Shown here: in pieces, positions 1 to 9,800 of the stretch
How positions within the stretch are numbered: position 1 is the stretch's first letter
How the letters are laid out: each line of letters starts with the position of its first letter
Source of the DNA: Aromatoleum toluvorans
Lineage (GTDB): Bacteria > Pseudomonadota > Gammaproteobacteria > Burkholderiales > Rhodocyclaceae
Direction of reading: 5' to 3'
Assembly: GCF_012910905.1 (NCBI RefSeq)
Contig: NZ_WTVN01000001.1
Location: 186,001-250,000 of the forward strand
DNA length: 64,000 nt
Notes under the pieces: model-generated
The model's input: only the letters and a program-made list of their open reading frames with translations
The model's database searches: none
What the model was told of the DNA's origin: nothing
Made by a program: the position numbers and the translations under genes

Positions 1-2175
1 TCTGATGAGCCACAGGCCTTGGTTTATCGGTGCGCCGAGCTTGGCCGAATGCAGGAACGTGAGGCCGGCAAAGATGTTCGAGCGCAATTTGTCGGAAAGC
101 CGGCGGAGGAGGAAAATATGCTCCGGATGCACGGCCAGCTCAGGGAACAAGATGACATCAACTACTGGGTTCTCGCCGTCATCATCCCTAAGTTTTGGCG
201 GCTGTGCGGAAGCCCACGTGCGTAGCTTCTGATACGCCAGTCTGCAGACCTCAGCCAAATGCCGCCTGTGTTCGGCAAGGACGCCAGGCGTCCAGTGGGT
301 GGGGTCTTTGACGTCGAACTCATCTTTTCTTGGACGCATCGGCTGGACGATAGCGACGCGCAGAGGCCTGTCTTGCAGTGCGGCATGGTCGTCAGTCGGC
401 ACCACATACATCGGTGTTTTGCTGCGCACACCGAACAGCGCTCGCTGTTCAACAATTCTCCGCTCGATGAACAGCAGTAGCTCCTCCGGCGTACGTGCTG
501 CTCCCGCTGCCACCGCATCATTGGCCCGGAACTCGACACCCGGCCATTGGAGTAATGTCGAAAGCAAGCTGGAGAGCCATGGAGAGACCGGGCCAGGCTC
601 GTCCGTCAATCCTCGCCCGGAATTCAGCAGCCCAAACCGGCGCTTGAACCACGTACTGCGGAGACCCGAGTAGCGCCCCACCTCCTCGGTCACCAGATAC
701 CGTCGGCTGGTGAAGTCAAACTCGCCGGTCAATGCCGCCCGAAGAATCCGGCCCAGCCCGTAGAGCCATGCCTTGTCTTCGCCTACCCACGGTGGATTGG
801 CATACAGGGGGTTCGGCGCCTCATTGCCCTTGAACGGCAACACAGAGAGGAACTCCGTCTCCTCGGGTAACGCCAGGACTCGTGACCAGTCGGTGCATTC
901 CAAGGTGACGTCACTTGCGCTCAGGCCCGCGCTCAAATGCTTCTGGATACCGTCAGCCCTCAGCAGCGCTTTCGCTAGCATCAGGACACCGTTTTCCTGG
1001 CCGAACACGTTGTCCGCATCCAACATGATTTGGAGTAGCGGACGCTGCGCCCGGCGAGGCGTGCCGAAACGTTTTGCAGGCGGCTTCCGATTGGCCTCGA
1101 TAAGTGCATGGGGCACAAACTTCTTCCATCGGGGGGCTCTATTACCCTTTGAGTTCAACGCTGCCATCACGAGGTCGGGTCGGTTGAGGGCAACAGTCAT
1201 GACGATCACGGCCTGATCGTCTTCGTCTTTCGTTAATCGCAGCCCTTCAGCCAGCCAGACGCCGAACCGCCTGGAAGTCGGACTGAACTGCTGCGCGACC
1301 AGTGCAAGGGGTAGGGCCTCGATCAGGTCTCGCGAATACGTTGGTTCAAACATCATCGTGCGCTGAAGAGCCTTGTATGCCGATGCCTCAGCAGGCATCT
1401 TCCTTCGAGATGCTGCGAGCGATACGTCGCCAATGGATGCCAGATACAAGTAGGCCTGCTGCAGCAGGTACCAAGGCGAGGCGTCGCGCTCAACGATGAT
1501 GCGCCGAGCCAGCACTCCGAGATCCTCACGGTAGCCAAGGATGTCAACCGACTCCGGGTACTCCTCCTCATCTCGAAAACCCGTTTCTACGGCCCCCGCC
1601 CGAAGCAGGTCTGCGACGACATACTCGGCCACTCGCACTTGTCTCAGCCCCTCGCTATCGAGGCCATCGAGTGCAGCGAACAGCTTGACGCCAAGCGCTT
1701 CCACTACCGGCGCCAGCAGCTTGGGGTGAGGGTAAAGGTCCATCCCACACCGCAGCAGCAGAGCGAGCGACGGGTTCTCCGCCCAGCACTTGATGAGCTT
1801 GCGGGCCGTCGATTCGAACTCGTGCGCGAGTGCCATTCCGTTGGTTACCCGCTCGCTCAATGCCTCACCCGCGTCAGCAGGCGCGGTGATGTCAGTCATT
1901 GCCAACCGATGGCGCATTAGCTGCGCCAAGCGCGTGGCCACGAAGCGCTTGACGGTATCGTCGCGGACGTCCGTGTTGGGCACAGCGATGCTGGCAAGAC
2001 TCAGGCGCGAAGGCGTCGGCTCCTCCGAGTCCTCAATCTGGTCAGACATCCACAGCAGGCCATCAAGTCCGCCAGCCGCTTGGGCCAACGACTCGAGGTC
2101 GAACGTCCCGCTCAGCTCGGCATTCAGTACGTCCATCAAGGCGGAGAGGTTGCTTTGTGACGAGATGGACCGATA
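1..2175 (-). pseudogene. 3' part of a DRT1-type reverse transcriptase-nitrilase gene, cut off by an IS and by the window edge
   Basis: The minus frame is open without a stop from 2175 to position 1, about 725 codons. It continues exactly the frame of the reverse-transcriptase fragment on the other side of the IS once one copy of the 3-bp target duplication is removed. The middle is a long helical region with no motif I recognise. The last hundred or so residues look like the start of a nitrilase domain: LRVAIVQPMRP, then DVILFPELAV, where the Glu is the first catalytic residue of nitrilases, then NIFAGLTFLHS. The catalytic Lys and Cys would lie beyond the window. Defence-associated RTs of type 1 (UG1) are known to carry a C-terminal nitrilase domain. 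With the IS in place this part has no start of its own and is probably not translated. Confidence 0.8.
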
Positions 2176-2208
2176 TGAGCTTGCCCCCATAAAACGGACG
2201 CCATGAAG
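2176..2208. repeat. Left terminal inverted repeat of the IS3-family element
   Basis: Begins TGAGCTTGCC and ends GGACGCCATGAAG. The right end, read on the other strand, begins TGACCCTGTC and ends with the same 13 bases. Confidence 0.9.
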
Positions 2209-2240
2209 TGAAGTTCTAAGGGTTCATGGAGGAACGTGAA

Positions 2241-2546
2241 ATGAAAGCGAGGATACCGAAGCGGGTCTATACGACTCAGTTCCGCGAGGCGGCGGTGCGG
2301 CAGGTGATCGAGGCCGGACGCAGCGCGAACGAAGTGGCGCGCAGCCTGGACATTTCTTCGAAGACGCTGGGCAACTGGGTGCGCCAGGCGCGACGCGGCA
2401 AACCGCTGGTCAAGCGCGTGGCGGCCGTGCAGGTCGATGAGACCCAGGCCGAACTGAGCCGACTGCGCAGCGAGGTGGCACGGTTACGGGTGGATAACGA
2501 AATTTTAAAGCGGGCGGCGGCGTACTTTGCGCGGGAGTCGCGGTGA
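2241..2546 (+). CDS. IS3-family transposase OrfA (HTH)
   Basis: A protein of 101 aa beginning MKARIPKRVY. It has the transposase_8-type helix-turn-helix at about residues 10-45 (FREAAVRQVIEAG, ARSLDISSKTLGNWV) that binds the IS ends, and a leucine-zipper-like segment (LSRLRSEVARLRVDNEIL) for multimerisation. GGAGG at 2228-2232 supports the ATG at 2241 rather than the one at 2226. It overlaps the next frame by 4 nt (GTGA). On its own OrfA usually acts as a repressor and end-binding protein; the active transposase is the OrfAB fusion made by frameshifting. Confidence 0.92.
   Translation: MKARIPKRVYTTQFREAAVRQVIEAGRSANEVARSLDISSKTLGNWVRQARRGKPLVKRVAAVQVDETQAELSRLRSEVARLRVDNEILKRAAAYFARESR
2504..2510 (+). 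other. Candidate programmed -1 frameshift site
   Basis: T TTA AAG in the OrfA zero frame fits the X XXY YYZ slippery pattern. After a -1 slip the frame stays open into OrfB with no stop between 2510 and 2543. IS3-family elements commonly make the OrfAB transposase this way. Confidence 0.6.
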
Positions 2547-3493
2547 AGTACGCGTGGATCGCCGGTGAGTGCGCCCGCTTTCCGATCGCACGGCTGTGCA
2601 CGCTGCTGGAGGTCTCGCGCAGCGGCTTCTATGCGTGGCGGCACCGTCCCGCGTCGGCGCGGGCACGCAGCGATGAACGGCTGGTCGTGGTATTGCGCGC
2701 GACCTATGCTCATCATCGCGGCAAGTACGGGCGGCCGCGGCTCACCCGCGATCTGCGTGAAGCGGGCTACCCGGTCAATCACAAGCGGATACGCCGGCTG
2801 ATGCTGCGCGAGGGGCTCGCCGCACGGCGGCGGCGCCGTTTCGCGCGCACGACCGATTCCCGGCATGCCCTGCCGGTAGCGCCGAACCTGCTCGAACGCG
2901 ACTTCAATGCGAGCGCGCCGAATCAGAAATGGGTGGCGGACATCACCTACGTCGACACTGCCGAAGGCTGGCTGTACGTCGCGCTGGTAATGGACTTGTT
3001 CAGCCGCCGACTGGTCGGCTGGGCGATGAGCGATCGCATCGACACCTACCTCACGACGGACGCGCTCGCGCTGGCGCTGGGCCTGCGCGGTCCGCCCGCC
3101 GGACTGCTGCACCATTCGGACCGTGGCTGTCAGTACTGTGCGCACGACTATCGCAAGGTCTTGGAGGACCGGGGCATTACGGTGTCGATGAGCCGGCGTG
3201 CGAACTGCTACGACAATGCCCCGATGGAGTCGGCCAACGGCACCCTCAAAGTCGAACGAGTCTATGACGAGCACTACGCCACACGCCAGCAGGCGATTGA
3301 CGATCTGACCGAATACATCGGCTACTACAACAGCGAGCGGCGTCACAGCGCACTCGACTACGACAGTCCGGTCCAATTCGAACAGAGGTGGAAAATGCAA
3401 CACCAGCACACGACACCGATTGGCACCGCAAGTTATCCACCGCCGCGCGCTCTGCCTGCGTATGAGGCGCCGCAGGCGCGCGCCCGTGGATAA
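2543..3493 (+). CDS. IS3-family transposase OrfB (DDE integrase core)
   Basis: A frame of 316 codons in the -1 phase relative to OrfA, with an HTH_21 region (HHRGKYGRPRL) and an rve integrase core. The catalytic triad is visible: Asp in WVADITYVD, Asp in LLHHSDRGCQY, and Glu in YDNAPMESANGTLK. The C-terminus has the usual YYNSERRHSALDY block. Length is normal for the family. It is probably translated mainly as the C-terminal part of the OrfAB fusion. The GTG at 2543 is only a nominal start. Confidence 0.92.
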   Translation: MKYAWIAGECARFPIARLCTLLEVSRSGFYAWRHRPASARARSDERLVVVLRATYAHHRGKYGRPRLTRDLREAGYPVNHKRIRRLMLREGLAARRRRRFARTTDSRHALPVAPNLLERDFNASAPNQKWVADITYVDTAEGWLYVALVMDLFSRRLVGWAMSDRIDTYLTTDALALALGLRGPPAGLLHHSDRGCQYCAHDYRKVLEDRGITVSMSRRANCYDNAPMESANGTLKVERVYDEHYATRQQAIDDLTEYIGYYNSERRHSALDYDSPVQFEQRWKMQHQHTTPIGTASYPPPRALPAYEAPQARARG

Positions 3494-3498
3494 CTTGC
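3428..3498. repeat. Long imperfect palindrome inside the IS right end
   Basis: Arms GCAAGTTATCCAC (3428-3440) and GTGGATAACTTGC (3486-3498) are perfect 13-bp inverted repeats, with further GC-rich complementarity between them. Each arm contains a DnaA-box-like TTATCCAC. It overlaps the end of OrfB and may be a transcription terminator or a host-factor site. Confidence 0.5.
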
Positions 3499-3509
3499 TG
3501 CCCAGTACC

Positions 3510-3542
3510 CTTCATGGCGTCCATCAAACGGGGACAGGGTCA
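3510..3542. repeat. Right terminal inverted repeat of the IS3-family element
   Basis: Ends ACAGGGTCA; on the minus strand it begins TGACCC. Its outermost TGA is read as a stop codon by the interrupted reverse-transcriptase gene. Confidence 0.9.
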
Positions 3543-4880
3543 ATACGGTGTCACGGCGCACTTGTCGTCGGAAAGCTCGAGTGTTTGCGAAGCGCCAAGT
3601 CGGACTCTGTGAGCTTCGAGCTCACGCTTCACGAACTCCTCCACTGCCTTCTGAACGTCGGCCTGCGCTATACCTCCGGAACCGTTGCGCGCCTCGACAA
3701 CAATTCTAATGTCATCAACGTAGCGGCAGTAGTCGTGGATCTTGACACCCCCGTCGAGCTCAAGCGCGTTGCCGGCCGCGCGTTGAAGCTCCCGGTCCAG
3801 ACCTACCAGATAGGCATTCGCAAAGAAGCCGGATGCGACCAGCCCCTGGGGAAGTCCCAGGTCGAGTCTTGCGGCCCCGTGCCCAAGAATCAGTTCCGCT
3901 TGGCCATGCTCTCCATCGCGCCAGGTCCAGTCGAGGATTCGGGCAGTACATTCCCAGAACGGTTCGTCCGATGCCATTCGGTCCGGCAGGCCAATGCTTT
4001 GCCGGTACTCGGTCTCCAGCCGCCGCAGCTCTTGCAGCAATGCGGCACGGTCCACCCGGTCGAAGAAGGACTTGATGTCGAGCGAGACAACGAACAGCTC
4101 TCTCCCCGGCTGCACCTGCGGCATGAGTTCGGTACAGACACGGCGTGGCCTTGCCAGAAACGCACGATAATCTTGAAAGTACTGCCGGTAGGTTCGGCTG
4201 TTACCCCACGAGAAGTGAGCACGGGCGCGCGCGTTTGGAGTCTCCACCCAACGGCAGTGCAGACGATTCCCATAGCTCACTACCCCGCGCTCACGGGTGC
4301 TCAGGACGTCCTTTTCGGTTGGGTCGCCCTGCGCCGTCTCGATGGCTTCCGCGAGGCACATCATTACCGCCGTTGCCAGAGTCTGGTCGCGAATGGACAA
4401 GTGTGCGAGAGGACGAAGCTTCTGCAGCATCGAGGTGTCGACGGCGTGAGAAGTGGTATCCACTTGCTTCGGCTTCGGACACCAGTCATCGAACGTCGGC
4501 TCCGAGCCGAGTTCGTCGATGTCCGAGTTCAGAAGATCTTCGAGCATCGGTGCCTCGGGCCGAGGGCGGAATTCCCACTTGGCATTCTTGGGGGCCGGAA
4601 CCAGTAGCAAGTCGTCCGGCTTGAAGTCGGAGCGGCTGATATCCTCCGCCCAGCGAACGAGCCGCTTCTCCAGATTGATGGTCGAGCTGTCGAGTTCCAG
4701 GACATCGGCGTACCAATTGTGTCGCCGAATGAACACATGCGACTTTTTCCAAGCCTGCGAGAGAACCACGACGTCCGAAAGGTAGCGACCTTGTGGAGCA
4801 AGCTCGAGATATTCCTCCCTAATAATCGACATCAATTGCTCTCTTGTTTGGTGAACATTGGTGACCTTTCCTAATCTCAA
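3540..4880 (-). pseudogene. 5' part of a DRT1-type (UG1-like) reverse transcriptase gene, truncated by the IS
   Basis: 446 codons ending in a TGA made by the IS end. A reverse-transcriptase palm is clear: motif A VVSLDIKSFFDRVD (264-277, Asp 268), LPQG (343-346) and the catalytic YVDD (387-390). The N-terminal 200 residues are not recognised. With the continuing frame at 1-2175 it would have been an RT-nitrilase of over 1,170 residues, the layout of defence-associated RT type 1, known to protect against phage. The nominal TTG start overlaps the stop of the upstream ATPase gene (TTGA); the ATG at 4832, preceded by AAGAGAG, is an alternative. The RT motifs survive, but the missing C-terminal half makes function doubtful. 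Confidence 0.85.
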
Positions 4881-6856
4881 ACGCCGGGCAGTTCAGGGAG
4901 CAACCTTCTCTTGAAGAGAAGGCCATCCTCCGCACCCGGCCGCAGCTCAAGCACCAGGAATGGAGCGGCCCGCAGTTGCTCGGGCGGCGGGGAGGTAGTC
5001 GTGACGATGTACTGGAAGGGGACACCTCCGTCGCGGCCGAGCTGTTCCTCGGCCTCCGCCACCATGAGCAAGAACTCACGGTAGAGCCGCTCGCTCATGT
5101 CCGCCTCTCTCGGGCAGTCATGCACGACGAATCCTGGGTGCTGGCTCGACGTCGACATGGCGGCATCCAGCAAGCTTGTGATGTCGCCCAACAGAACCTC
5201 AAGCACCTGATAGGCCTCGCCGCCAATATTGAGCTCGAAGGGGCGTATATCTGAATCGGGGCGGAACAGGCCGTACCCGCTCTCGCCGAGAAGGCGGCTG
5301 GCGACGATATGCGTCAAAGCTTTCACGGCTTCGCCGCGTTCGGACCGCTGCAAACGGCGTGCAATCACTTCTGCCTGCTTGTGGTCTGCCTCGGCGACAA
5401 GCTCGGCCCGGCGCGCCTTCGCACGCACCAGCTCTGCAGTACCATTGCCTTCGTCTCGTTGCCGGAGATGGAGTAAGAGTTCATTCCACTGATCCCGAAG
5501 GGAGTCGCGCTGGTTTTCGTTGGTCCAGCGCCTCATCTGCAGACGTCGCACTGCGGCGCGCTTCTGACTGACTACGGCTTCTTGCGCGGTGGCAGCAGCT
5601 TGGGCCACCGATGCGCGCTCGCTCGATTGCGCAAGTTCCAACCTGAACCGGGACATATCCGCTTCGGCACCTTGCCGCCTCAGACGCCAAGTAAGGCTGG
5701 CCGTGCTCCGACGCGAGACGATATGGTCGCATCTCGAGAAATCGACGTCGCCGTAACGGCAATGGCCGGCCAACCGGTCAAGTTCTGACAATTCGGCCGA
5801 AAGCCTGTTGAACTCTTTCTCGTTGTTGTCGACGAGCGTCTGCGCGACTTGACGTTCCATCTCGCGGATCTTTGCCACATGGGTCAAGTCGGCAAGCCGC
5901 ACCAGCTCGGGGGTGAGCAATTCCTCCGCTGCCGCGACTTCCCGCTCTATCTGTTCGTCGCCCTTCTCCCCATCGCGGAAACGCTGCTCCATTATTTCCT
6001 GCAGAGACGGCCCAACAGTGCCTCGAAATATCGGAACCTCGTCGTCCACGCCAAGCCGGGCACGGAGGTGTTGCTCCGCAATGGTCAAGGCATACGCGGG
6101 CAGCCGCTCGAGCTCCGGTAACTCCGCGTCAATCGCGTTCAACGCCGCTTGCGTTGCCTCGACGTCCCGCATTAGCACGTCGAGCTCACGATCATGCACA
6201 CCGAGTATGGACCGCACGAACATCGGGGGATCTTGGCGCGGTCGACGGAATCCGAGGCCATCGCCGTCGCGCCAATGAAAGAAAGCGTCGAACCGAGTCT
6301 TCTGGTCGCGGATGCACCACGCGAGCAAATGCCGCCACTCGAGAACCTGGTTGCTGCCAGGAAGCGTCGTTGCGGACAACTTGCCGATGAAGGCTTGATT
6401 CAGGCTATCGAGGAAGTCCTGAAAGCTTCCATCGAGTTCCCCTGCGAGCAAGGACTCGAGGCTATCTCCCCTGCCGGCCAGGGACTGCGCGTGCAAGCCG
6501 TAGGAACGATAGACGACCCAGGCAGTGCCATCGAGATGAACCTTGGCCGCTACGCCACCCTTTGGGAAGCCGGCCACTGCCTTCTCCCGCAATGCATTGA
6601 TTGAGGGCGCCTCGTCGCCAAGGCAGTAGCGCAGCAGCAGGCAGAAGGAGGTCTTGCCCACACTGTGCCCCGCACTCGCGAGACCCGAAGCGGCATCGGT
6701 CTCCGGCTCGCGGGCCCAAACCACGTTCACACCCGGCCGCAGGTTAACCGTGCGAACAACGACCAGTGGCTCCCTCGATTCCAGCAACCAAAGCCGCTCG
6801 ACCCACAGTCGCGGCTGAGTACGGTTTGCTTGGTGGTCGCGTAGCCAGTCGGTCAT
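4877..6856 (-). CDS. SMC/RecN-like ATPase with a DUF2326-like C-terminus, defence operon
   Basis: A 659-aa protein with a Walker A GHSVGKTS at residues 63-70, close to the N-terminus, a long coiled-coil middle (about 210-500) and, near the C-terminus, a Walker-B-like FVVHDCPREADMSERLY followed by QYIVTTT. This head-coil-head order is that of SMC/RecN/YydD-like ATPases. The ending resembles the DUF2326 family. The ATG at 6856 is preceded by GAAGGACG. It lies 11 bp after the methylase gene and its stop overlaps the RT gene start, so it is part of the same transcription unit. A DNA-sensing or loading ATPase role is inferred from the context, not shown. Confidence 0.7.
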   Translation of the reverse strand: MTDWLRDHQANRTQPRLWVERLWLLESREPLVVVRTVNLRPGVNVVWAREPETDAASGLASAGHSVGKTSFCLLLRYCLGDEAPSINALREKAVAGFPKGGVAAKVHLDGTAWVVYRSYGLHAQSLAGRGDSLESLLAGELDGSFQDFLDSLNQAFIGKLSATTLPGSNQVLEWRHLLAWCIRDQKTRFDAFFHWRDGDGLGFRRPRQDPPMFVRSILGVHDRELDVLMRDVEATQAALNAIDAELPELERLPAYALTIAEQHLRARLGVDDEVPIFRGTVGPSLQEIMEQRFRDGEKGDEQIEREVAAAEELLTPELVRLADLTHVAKIREMERQVAQTLVDNNEKEFNRLSAELSELDRLAGHCRYGDVDFSRCDHIVSRRSTASLTWRLRRQGAEADMSRFRLELAQSSERASVAQAAATAQEAVVSQKRAAVRRLQMRRWTNENQRDSLRDQWNELLLHLRQRDEGNGTAELVRAKARRAELVAEADHKQAEVIARRLQRSERGEAVKALTHIVASRLLGESGYGLFRPDSDIRPFELNIGGEAYQVLEVLLGDITSLLDAAMSTSSQHPGFVVHDCPREADMSERLYREFLLMVAEAEEQLGRDGGVPFQYIVTTTSPPPEQLRAAPFLVLELRPGAEDGLLFKRRLLPELPGV

Positions 6857-6867
6857 CCACGCGTCCT

Positions 6868-9800
6868 TCAGGCAGCGCCTCGCCCGCGCTGCGCCTCACT
6901 GCCCGGCGCGCTTTCTTCGCGCAGGGCCAGTCGACGTCGGGCGTCCAACTCCAACATCAGTTTCGCCAACTCTGCGTGCTCGGGACGGGTCCGTACATCC
7001 GGAGGTAGCGGGCTCGCGCCGGTCCCATAGACAAACGTGTCGCCCTTGCGTACTCGACGAACGGCGCCGCAAGTCTCCAGGCGGTGGACGAACGAGGGGA
7101 TCAACTGAAGGGCAGAGGGCAACATCAACGCGCCCGCGTCCTTTGCGAGAGCATCCAGGCGCAAGGCGTCCTTGGCGTCCAAGTGGATCTCGGCGTAACC
7201 GGCAGTTGTGGCGTGTGCCACGATGACCTGAATGTCCGCGATGGACATGCCATCCCGATGCTCCACCAGGAGGGCCGACACCAGCCCCGCCAGTTCCGCT
7301 TCGGCCTCGTCGCGAATCACTCCGTGGTCGCCATAGACAAGCCCTCTGTCATGAGAGGGGGCTTCTCGGTCCGCCAGTTCACCAGACTCCAATCGGTCCC
7401 AGGCATCGAGCACCAGCCGCCGCGTGCGGTACTCGCCGAAGGCGCGGACTTCGCCTTCCTTGAGTACGCGGAAGGTCTCGGAGGGGTAGTCGGCCCCCAT
7501 CACGTCAGCGGGATCGAGGATGTAGCGCAGTTCGACGCGGTTCAGACCATAGAGGCGGGCATAGTAGGCGTCCAACTCGGCGCGCAGTTTGGCGCGGCGT
7601 TCCGGGTTCCAGGGGAACGGAGCGCCGCGGTGGCCAAGGGCTTCGGCCCAGGCGCGCAGGTCGTCGGCGGTATAGGTGAGCTCGAGGACGCGGGGGACAA
7701 TGAAGTCGAGGGCTTGTGGCATGTAGCGTTCAGGCGGGAGCACCGGAAGCTGCTTCAACACATAGTCTGAGAGGTGCGTTCCCCCTAATGCCTGGCGTGC
7801 GGCAAAATCGAAAATCAGGGAGTTGAACTCCGCCAAGAGACAGGCTGCATACTTGGGTTCTGCGTCGAGCTTTGTGGCTACGCGTACGGTGTACGCGATG
7901 CCGACTCTCGGCATGATCGATGCGATGACTGTCCGCACCTTCTCCACTCCGGTAATGTCCCGCCAGCCCATTAGCCACCGCGGACTTCGGGCGTCCATCC
8001 AGGCATCCAACAGCGTCAGCAGCGCTGGTGCCAGGTTGGCCGTCTTCAAGGCGGTGGCGAGTTCCAGCAGTTCCGCGTCGGATAAGTGCACGTCCTGGTT
8101 CTGCGCGGCCCATTTCGGGAACTCGACGAGTGCCTTCTTTGTCGTCAGACCAGTGTCCAGTAGCGCCTGCGACAGCTGGGAAAAGCGCGCCTTCAGTTGC
8201 GCCTCGATCGGCGCGACGTGCGGTAAGACACGCTGTTGCGGCCACCCGCCCTCCTCAGGCAGGCCGGCGGCGCGGCCGAAGAGCTCGCCGGCCACCCAGG
8301 TCGCCAGAGCCCGCAGCAGGTCGGCCAACGCATCGTCGGCCACGGATGTCGAGAACGAGGGGGCGGCGCCATGCAATGCCAGCCAAGACTTGGCTACGCG
8401 CGAAGGCACGTGGGCGATGCGGGCCAGCACCTCGCGCTCATCGACCCAGTAGCGCGGGCGCACCGAGAACGCAGGATCGGCCTTCTGGGCCACCGTGACG
8501 TCCACTGTTTCAACCTCGACTGGCTTCCCGTCGGCATCGACGTAAGTTGCCCAGCGGTGGTCATATTGATGGATTTGTTTCCCCTCATAAACGGCCTGCG
8601 GCCTTCCACGAAGACCTACCGGTAGGCCATCAATCACTACGCCGTCGTTGATGTCATTGGTGAGGTGAAAGAGACCTTGTCGGATCTTTAGTCCCCACGG
8701 ATTCACCTCGGGCTTGAGCAAATTGCCATCGGCATCCGTGACCTCTTCCTCGATGAGCACGGGCGCAGCCCGGTAAAGCTTCTTGGTCAGTTCGGCATCG
8801 CGCTCACTACGGAAGATGGGACAGGTGCGCGTATTTGGGTTAATGAGCGAAAACTCCGCCGGAGTGAGCGTAAAGCGACGGGCGTTGTCGTGGATCTGGG
8901 TGGGCTGACGCGCGAAGAACACGAGTGTCGCGGGCTCGGTCGAGGGACTGCCGCCCAAGGTCAAGAGCGCAAATCGGAACGCATGATGCACCGAAGGAAA
9001 GACGAACTCCTCGTTTTCCAGACAGAGCATGGAGCACAGGTGTCCACCAACGGCCAGGTGCTCGAAGTAGGCCTTGGTGGAATCGTCGGTGGCAATGCCA
9101 GTCGGAACGATAAAGCCAGCACGCCCGTGGCACGCCGTGGCTTGCAGGAAGGTTTCTGCGAACAAGGCGTAGGTGTTGACATCTCCCACACCGGTGAGCG
9201 GGAAGCGCCGGCTGTCATGTGCAAAAAGGCTTGCTGCTTCCGCACCACGGCGCGCAGAGATGAATTCCTCATACAGCCGCATCTCCGCTCGGTTCGGCGG
9301 AGACAGCCCCTCGGACGCTTCGACGTCCGGGTACAGCGTGTGCAGCAGCATGCCCTGGCGCAGCAACTCGATCCGTTTCCCGCGCTCGGCCTTGTTCTTG
9401 GCCATGGCCACCAGCGGGCTGCGGCTGGCGAAGAACTCCTCCTCCTGCAGCTTGATCCGTTCCCACGGCGGGTTTCCCAGCATCACCGAGAAGCCGCCTT
9501 TGGCCGCCACCTGCGGAAAGGCAAGCCACCAGTGGAAGACCCCATGACTCATGCAAATCGCGCGGGCCGCGCCATCGACCTCCGGCTTCGCCGCCTGTCC
9601 GGTGAACAGCCCCCAGAGGTAGCCAGACAGGGGGATGCGAGGTGCATCGGCGGGCAGCTTGGGGGCGAGAAAGGCTGACACGTAAGTGTCGGCCAGTCTG
9701 GCAAGCACGCTTTGCTGTGCCAGTGACGAGGCTTGCGCCCAGGCTTCGCGCTTGGCGGCGATGCCCGCGATGCTGTCGTCGGCAAGGTGCTCAACTCTAT

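Larger units (their letters stand above)
2176..3542 (+). mobile_element. IS3-family insertion sequence, complete
   Basis: It is a complete 1,367-bp element with 33-bp imperfect terminal inverted repeats starting TGAGC (left) and TGACC (right) and identical over the last 13 bp of each arm. It is flanked by a 3-bp direct repeat, ATA at 2173-2175 and again at 3543-3545. It carries two overlapping transposase frames in the -1 arrangement typical of the IS3 family. The insertion lies inside a minus-strand gene and its right end supplies an in-frame TGA to that gene. The intact frames and clean duplication suggest a recent insertion. I cannot name the ISfinder entry. Confidence 0.93.

Noticed and set aside
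2276-3409. Long open frame antisense to the IS transposase (377 codons)
   Set aside because: It mirrors the high-GC transposase frame, spans both orfA and orfB and has no protein-like features.
3420-4607. 395-codon plus-strand frame opposite the reverse-transcriptase gene
   Set aside because: It crosses the IS end into the RT gene and is a shadow of the minus-strand RT frame, which has clear motifs.
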